Source: Eubacteriales Family XIII. Incertae Sedis bacterium | GTDB lineage: Bacteria; Bacillota; Clostridia; Peptostreptococcales; Anaerovoracaceae | Length of the DNA: 5,579 bases | Assembly (NCBI GenBank): GCA_031276775.1 | Contig: JAISML010000258.1 | Location: 1 to 5,579, forward strand | Direction: 5' to 3' | Shown here: in pieces, positions 1-2,976 of the stretch | Numbering within the stretch: position 1 is the stretch's first letter | Layout of the letters: every line of letters begins with the position of its first letter | Program-made: the position numbers and the translations under genes | The notes under the pieces: generated by a model | Told to the model about the DNA's origin: nothing | Database searches by the model: none | The model's input: only the letters and a program-made list of their open reading frames with translations

Positions 1-137
1 TCGCCGTCCGCCTGTTTACGGGAAAGCGGATCAGCGACAAGGTGGAGGGGCGTATCCATATGATAGGATTTCTCCTGTTGATCGCACTGATGATCTACAT
101 TACCGTCATCGATGTGGACAAGTTCATCATCCAATGA
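1..137 (+). CDS. rseP: RIP metalloprotease RseP (site-2 protease), C-terminal fragment
   Basis: This is the 3' end of a gene that begins before the window; complete codons run from base 3 and give 44 residues before TGA at 135-137. The residues match the conserved C-terminus of RseP/RasP-type intramembrane zinc proteases: RLFTGKRIS, then KVEGRIHMIG, then one hydrophobic helix (about 17 residues, GFLLLIALMIYITVIDV) and the polar tail DKFIIQ. Known family role: cleavage of transmembrane substrates such as anti-sigma factors or signal-peptide remnants within the membrane. The HExxH zinc site, the PDZ domain and the other membrane helices lie upstream and cannot be checked. The stop overlaps the ispG start as ATGA, so the two are probably one operon; dxr-rseP-ispG is a common order in Clostridia, which supports the call. 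Identity rests on the C-terminus alone but is distinctive. Confidence 0.88.
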   Translation, partial: AVRLFTGKRISDKVEGRIHMIGFLLLIALMIYITVIDVDKFIIQ

Positions 138-1204
138 CGAGGCGCGTGAATTGCGGCGGCGTGCGCATCGGCGGCGGCGCGCCCCTATCCGTGCAATCCA
201 TGACGAATACGGATACGCGGGACGTCGGGGCGACCGTCGCGCAGATCGCGGCGCTGGAAGCCGCCGGCTGCGACATCGTCAGATGCGCGGTGCCGGATAT
301 GACGGCGGCCGCCGCCATATCCGGGATCAAGGCGCGCGTGAACATCCCCGTCGTGGCGGACGTCCATTTCGACCACAGACTTGCGATCGCCGCCATTGAG
401 CGCGGCGCGGACAAGATACGTATCAATCCCGGGAATATCGGCGGGGATGCTGAGGTGCGGGCCGTCGCGCGGCGCGCCAAAGCCGCCGGCATTCCCATTC
501 GCGTGGGCGTCAACAGCGGTTCGCTCGAAGCCGATCTCCTTGGGACATTTGGAGGACCGACGCCGGAAGCTTTGGCGGAAAGCGCGGTCAGAAATATGGA
601 ACGCTTGCAAAGATTTGATTTTGAGGACATCGTGATCTCGATCAAATCCTCGGATGTGCGTGAAAACCACGCCGCGTTGAAGATACTCGCAGCGCGCACG
701 GATTGCCCGCTGCACATCGGCATTACGGAAGCGGGAATCGGGGAAAGGGCGATCATAAAATCCGCCGTCGGCATTGGCGCTCTGCTCTTGGACGGGATCG
801 GCGATACCCTGCGGGTGTCACTGACGGGCGATCCCCTGCGGGAGGTTCGGGCGGCGCAGGATATTCTGGCTTCCATAGGTCTTCTGCCGGGTCGCATCAA
901 CCTCGTCTCCTGTCCGACCTGCGGAAGATGCCGTGTGGATCTGGCGCGGATTGCGACGGAGGTGAGCGCGGCGATCCGTCCGCTCGAGAGGGAAGCCGGC
1001 AATCTCACCGTCGCGATCATGGGATGCGCGGTCAACGGACCGGGCGAGGCGTCCCATGCGGATCTCGGTGTGGCCTGCGGCGACGGCAAAGCGGTCCTGT
1101 TCAGGAAAGGCGTCGTCGTCGGCGCCGTCGCGGAGCAGGAAATTGTGCCGGCGATCCTGCGGGAACTTGCCGCACTCCGCGCGGTTGGCGCAACTTCGCC
1201 CTGA
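134..1204 (+). CDS. ispG: 4-hydroxy-3-methylbut-2-en-1-yl diphosphate synthase IspG (GcpE)
   Basis: IspG converts 2-C-methyl-D-erythritol 2,4-cyclodiphosphate to HMBPP, the penultimate step of the MEP isoprenoid pathway, using a [4Fe-4S] cluster in the cytoplasm. The 356-residue protein has the usual bacterial length. The N-terminal TIM barrel opens with the family signature GGGAPLSVQSMTNTDTRDV (about residues 13-31), followed by VADVHFDHRLA (about 74-84) and the KIRINPGNIGG block. The C-terminal cluster domain shows CPTCGR with C260 and C263, and GCAVNGPGEA with C298 and E305; these four correspond to the cluster ligands Cys270, Cys273, Cys305 and Glu312 of the E. coli enzyme. The ATG at 134 overlaps the rseP stop and has no convincing Shine-Dalgarno sequence, so it is probably translated by coupling. 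The start is supported because the conserved sequence begins within about 13 residues. No truncation or missing catalytic residue is seen. Confidence 0.97.
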   Translation: MTRRVNCGGVRIGGGAPLSVQSMTNTDTRDVGATVAQIAALEAAGCDIVRCAVPDMTAAAAISGIKARVNIPVVADVHFDHRLAIAAIERGADKIRINPGNIGGDAEVRAVARRAKAAGIPIRVGVNSGSLEADLLGTFGGPTPEALAESAVRNMERLQRFDFEDIVISIKSSDVRENHAALKILAARTDCPLHIGITEAGIGERAIIKSAVGIGALLLDGIGDTLRVSLTGDPLREVRAAQDILASIGLLPGRINLVSCPTCGRCRVDLARIATEVSAAIRPLEREAGNLTVAIMGCAVNGPGEASHADLGVACGDGKAVLFRKGVVVGAVAEQEIVPAILRELAALRAVGATSP

Positions 1205-1236
1205 ATGACTGCCCGGTGCGCGGTATTGCGCCGAAA

Positions 1237-1294
1237 GCCGGAGCAGCCGAATGCCGGAGCAACCGGATGCCAAAGCAGCCGAATGCCGGAGCAG
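1237..1294. repeat. 16-bp tandem repeat, about 3.6 copies, between convergent genes
   Basis: Four units follow one another with exact 16-bp period: gccggagcagccgaat (1237-1252), gccggagcaaccggat (1253-1268), gccaaagcagccgaat (1269-1284) and the partial gccggagcag (1285-1294). Units differ from each other at only 2 to 4 positions. The period is not a multiple of three, and the array lies between the ispG stop (1204) and the stop of the minus-strand gene (1300), so it is non-coding in the chosen annotation. Each unit can form only a very short stem (CGG/CCG). It resembles a small variable-number tandem repeat; no function can be assigned. Confidence 0.85.
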
Positions 1295-1299
1295 GGGAT

Positions 1300-1971
1300 T
1301 TACGCGCGCGCGGCGGATTTTTCCCTGCTGCGACGGCGATCGAGCCGGCGTCCGATCAGATACAGCGCCGCGCTGCCCGCGATCGTCACAAGCAGGATCA
1401 TTGCGGCGCACAGCAGGAAAAATGTGTCGGGCAGCAGATTGATGACGGGATCCGTGCGGCTGTCAAATATCCAGAAGCCGTTGTCGAAAAACAGCTCGTG
1501 GAAAGCGATGAAAAAACGATCCCAACCTGCGGCGATAAGCGCGCCGATTACGAGCGGCAGGACAAGGGAACAAGCGGCGCCGAGTTTCAGAAAAGACGTT
1601 TGCTTTCTGCGCAGTTTGTACGCGCAGATCGGCGCAGCGCAGACCGATGAGGCGATCAGCAGGGCTTGCGTCAGAACGAAGATGCGTTTGACTTCCGCGA
1701 AGTGGATGCGTCCCGTCTCCGACATCGGCAGGGTCGGAAAGGTCAACGGACCCTGCGCAAAGATGGAATTGTAGGATATGAGCGCGTCGTAATTCATTCT
1801 GATCTCTTCGGCGGACAGACCGGATGCGGCGGGTATGCCGAACAGGTCGACGGTTGCGTAATACAGGGGTCTGAAGTTCAACGTAAAGACTGCGGCAAAA
1901 GACAGCAACAATACGGTAAGCAGAATTGCAGCCATGATATTGGACACAGTGAACCGCTTTTCTTTGTTCAT
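1300..1971 (-). CDS. DUF1461 (TIGR01906) family integral membrane protein
   Basis: This is a 223-residue protein predicted to have four transmembrane helices, at about residues 11-33, 97-118, 127-150 and 184-207, with a strongly basic C-terminal tail (RRLDRRRSREK) that is probably cytoplasmic. Between helices 1 and 2 are NYDALISYN (60-68) and HFAEVKRIF (90-98). Between helices 3 and 4 is FHELFFDNGFWIF (157-169), then DPVINLLPDTFF. These blocks match the DUF1461/TIGR01906 family as I recall it; the family has no established biochemical function. The start was set at ATG 1971-1969 because GGAGG (1979-1983) lies 7 nt upstream and the ATG overlaps the preceding stop as ATGA; an upstream in-frame TTG at 1995 would lack this site. 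It is the second gene of an operon behind the DHH protein, so the two are probably made in a coupled manner. Family assignment comes from motif recall, not from a search. Confidence 0.86.
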   Translation of the reverse strand: MNKEKRFTVSNIMAAILLTVLLLSFAAVFTLNFRPLYYATVDLFGIPAASGLSAEEIRMNYDALISYNSIFAQGPLTFPTLPMSETGRIHFAEVKRIFVLTQALLIASSVCAAPICAYKLRRKQTSFLKLGAACSLVLPLVIGALIAAGWDRFFIAFHELFFDNGFWIFDSRTDPVINLLPDTFFLLCAAMILLVTIAGSAALYLIGRRLDRRRSREKSAARA

Positions 1972-2747
1972 CCGAAATCCTCCGTATTTCCCCAAAACAT
2001 CGCCGTTGCGTGCGCCTGCAGATCGAGTCCCGCGATGTTTGCGAGTTCGACGGCGGCAAGCCTGTCGTCCCCGACCGTGGCATGGGAGGAAAACAGGCGC
2101 GTGGCCGACACGATGCCGGAACAGAGCAACCCGGCGTCCGTCCTGTCGGGAAGTTCACCGTGTTCTTTGTATATGCGGTAAACAATGGTCGATGTCGCGC
2201 CTACGGGTTCGCCGCGAAAATATACGGGATCCCGTGTTGTGATGCCGCCGAGGCGATGATGATCGATGATCTCCGTGACGATGGCTTCCTCGATGCCTTC
2301 CGCCGCTTCGGCTTGCGCGTTGTGATCGACGAGTATGACGCGCCTGTTCCGGAGATCGCCAATCTCCGGCGGCGTCGCAACGCCAAACATGCCAAGCACG
2401 CGGCGCGCTTCCGCGTCAAGGTTTCCCGCCCTGTACGCAAGATGACGCGATTCGGGCGAGATCCGGTTTTTCAGGTTCGCGTAGGCGATTGCGGAACAGA
2501 CAGCGTCCGTGCAGGGATCGCGTCCGCCGAGAACCGCCGTTTCATGCGTCTCCCGCTTTCCGGGCGCTTTCTCCCCGGGAACGCCGTGCAACTCCCGAAA
2601 GAGTTTTTCGTATTCCGCGTCCGCCTCCTCTTTGGTGTGGCCGCCCTCAGGGTCGTAAGGTCCGCGGGGCGCGGAACATCGACCGCGATCCGCCTCGGCC
2701 GGCGCGCGCCTGTGTATCCGTTCAAGTGTTTTTCCGTCATTTGCCAT
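1968..2747 (-). CDS. DHH-domain protein derived from family II (Mn-dependent) inorganic pyrophosphatase; degenerate active site, no DHHA2 domain
   Basis: This 259-residue protein is homologous to the N-terminal DHH domain of PpaC-type pyrophosphatases, which hydrolyse PPi using Mn2+. Matches include CSAIAYANLKN (84-94), VILVDHN (137-143), EIIDHHRLG (159-167), YFRGEPVGATSTIVYR (176-191) and LANIAGLDL (235-243). The metal site is broken. The first motif, normally GHxNPDTD, reads GGRDPCTD (74-81), so the ligand His9 is Gly75 and Asp13 is Cys79. The SDT motif reads SAT, so Asp149 is Ala215. Asp81, Asp141, His163 and His164 remain. The protein stops at the DHH/DHHA2 linker, so the roughly 110-residue substrate-binding domain is absent; a full-length enzyme is about 310 residues. 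About 70 extra residues at the N-terminus (acidic, partly helical, EEADAEYEKLFRELHG at 40-55) have no recognised homology. The start is ATG 2747 with AGGAGG 11 nt upstream. Pyrophosphatase activity is unlikely; a regulatory or binding role is inferred. The closest relatives are probably ppaC genes, including the CBS-containing type. Confidence 0.86.
   Translation of the reverse strand: MANDGKTLERIHRRAPAEADRGRCSAPRGPYDPEGGHTKEEADAEYEKLFRELHGVPGEKAPGKRETHETAVLGGRDPCTDAVCSAIAYANLKNRISPESRHLAYRAGNLDAEARRVLGMFGVATPPEIGDLRNRRVILVDHNAQAEAAEGIEEAIVTEIIDHHRLGGITTRDPVYFRGEPVGATSTIVYRIYKEHGELPDRTDAGLLCSGIVSATRLFSSHATVGDDRLAAVELANIAGLDLQAHATAMFWGNTEDFG
1979..1983 (-). promoter_or_regulatory. Ribosome binding site that fixes the DUF1461 start
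   Basis: GGAGG on the minus strand lies inside the last codons of the DHH gene, 7 nt upstream of ATG 1971-1969. It decides this start against the longer TTG start at 1995 and shows that the membrane protein has its own strong initiation site in addition to the ATGA overlap. Confidence 0.75.
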
Positions 2748-2758
2748 TTCGCCGGGTT

Positions 2759-2764
2759 CCTCCT
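2759..2764 (-). promoter_or_regulatory. Ribosome binding site of the DHH gene
   Basis: The full consensus AGGAGG on the minus strand lies 11 nt upstream of ATG 2747-2745. The spacing is slightly long but usable. A second ATG, 7 nt farther downstream on the minus strand (2740-2738), is out of frame with the DHH domain. No better start lies closer to the conserved domain, so the 70-residue N-terminal extension is probably translated. Confidence 0.6.
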
Positions 2765-2799
2765 GTTGCCGCTTGCGGAAACAGACGCGAAGGAGTTCG

Positions 2800-2831
2800 G
2801 TTGCACGATTGCTTTATTGCATTATTGTATC
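2800..2831. repeat. 8-bp phased ATTG repeat over the predicted DHH promoter
   Basis: Read on the plus strand, four consecutive 8-bp units share the form RTTGYNNN: gttgcacg, attgcttt, attgcatt and attgtatc. A further ATTG follows at 2834, two bases out of phase. The array covers the predicted minus-strand -10 box and transcription start, so it could be an operator. It could also be chance in an AT-rich promoter stretch. Confidence 0.4.
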
Positions 2832-2832
2832 A
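2824..2832 (-). promoter_or_regulatory. Predicted extended -10 promoter for the DHH-DUF1461 operon
   Basis: On the minus strand this reads TGATACAAT: an extended -10 (TGn) directly followed by TACAAT, one mismatch from consensus. The start of transcription would be near 2817, giving a leader of about 70 nt. No good -35 lies at 17 bp; a TTGACG at 2860-2855 is 25 bp away and therefore too far. Confidence 0.45.
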
Positions 2833-2864
2833 CATTGTTGCGCGCGACGCTTCCCGTCAACCCC

Positions 2865-2878
2865 TGAAGCAATCTTCA
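2865..2878. other. Small perfect dyad in the divergent intergenic region
   Basis: TGAAG-CAAT-CTTCA is a perfect 5-bp inverted repeat with a 4-base loop. It lies between the two predicted divergent promoters, upstream of both -10 boxes. It could bind a dimeric regulator acting on both operons; there is no U-tract, so it is not a terminator. Short dyads also arise by chance. Confidence 0.25.
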
Positions 2879-2933
2879 TTCATTACATCTTTCCTACAAA
2901 TCGGGGAAACCGCTTCCTTTCGCCGTGCGGTCT

Positions 2934-2942
2934 TGGTATAAT
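2934..2942 (+). promoter_or_regulatory. Extended -10 promoter of the PBP gene
   Basis: TGGTATAAT is a perfect extended -10 (TGn plus TATAAT). The hexamer at the -35 position with 17-bp spacing (TTCCTT, 2914-2919) is poor, as is typical for extended -10 promoters. The predicted start of transcription near 2949 lies at or after the upstream in-frame ATG (2947), which argues that this ATG is not the translation start. Confidence 0.7.
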
Positions 2943-2964
2943 ACGTATGTATAGCAATGTGAGA

Positions 2965-2970
2965 GAGGTG
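2965..2970 (+). promoter_or_regulatory. Ribosome binding site that selects a TTG start for the PBP
   Basis: GAGGTG, inside AGAGAGGTG, matches the anti-Shine-Dalgarno sequence over six bases and lies 6 nt before TTG 2977-2979. The in-frame ATG at 2947 has no such site upstream. The leader from the predicted transcription start is only about 27 nt. Confidence 0.7.
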
Positions 2971-2976
2971 TTCATT

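Noticed and set aside
127..1089. Minus-strand open frame (320 codons) opposite ispG
   Set aside because: IspG on the plus strand has all its signature motifs; the antisense product has no family features and no ribosome binding site that stands out.
1214..1233. Possible terminator hairpin after ispG (GCGC, 6-base loop, GCGC)
   Set aside because: The stem is only 4-5 bp with mismatches next to it, and no T-run follows on either strand.
1237..1294. CRISPR-like array
   Set aside because: Units are contiguous 16-bp copies without spacers, too short for CRISPR repeats, and no cas gene is nearby.
703..1774. Plus-strand open frames overlapping the ispG end and the DUF1461 gene
   Set aside because: They are Arg/Gly/Ser-rich products in alternative frames of real genes, without motifs, and they cross the non-coding 16-bp repeat.
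1968..2000. Frameshift at the end of the DHH gene hiding a DHHA2 domain
   Set aside because: Downstream frames encode the DUF1461 protein or its shadows, with no DHHA2-like sequence; the gene end has an orderly ATGA junction with its own GGAGG site.
2855..2860. TTGACG on the minus strand as -35 of the DHH promoter
   Set aside because: It is 25 bp from the TACAAT -10 box, outside the usual 16-18 bp, and the hexamer 17 bp downstream of it (CAATGT) is a poor -10.
2010..2867. Plus-strand open frame (285 codons) opposite the DHH gene
   Set aside because: The minus strand carries the DHH-family motifs. The plus frame is an Arg-rich shadow and would run over the divergent promoter region.
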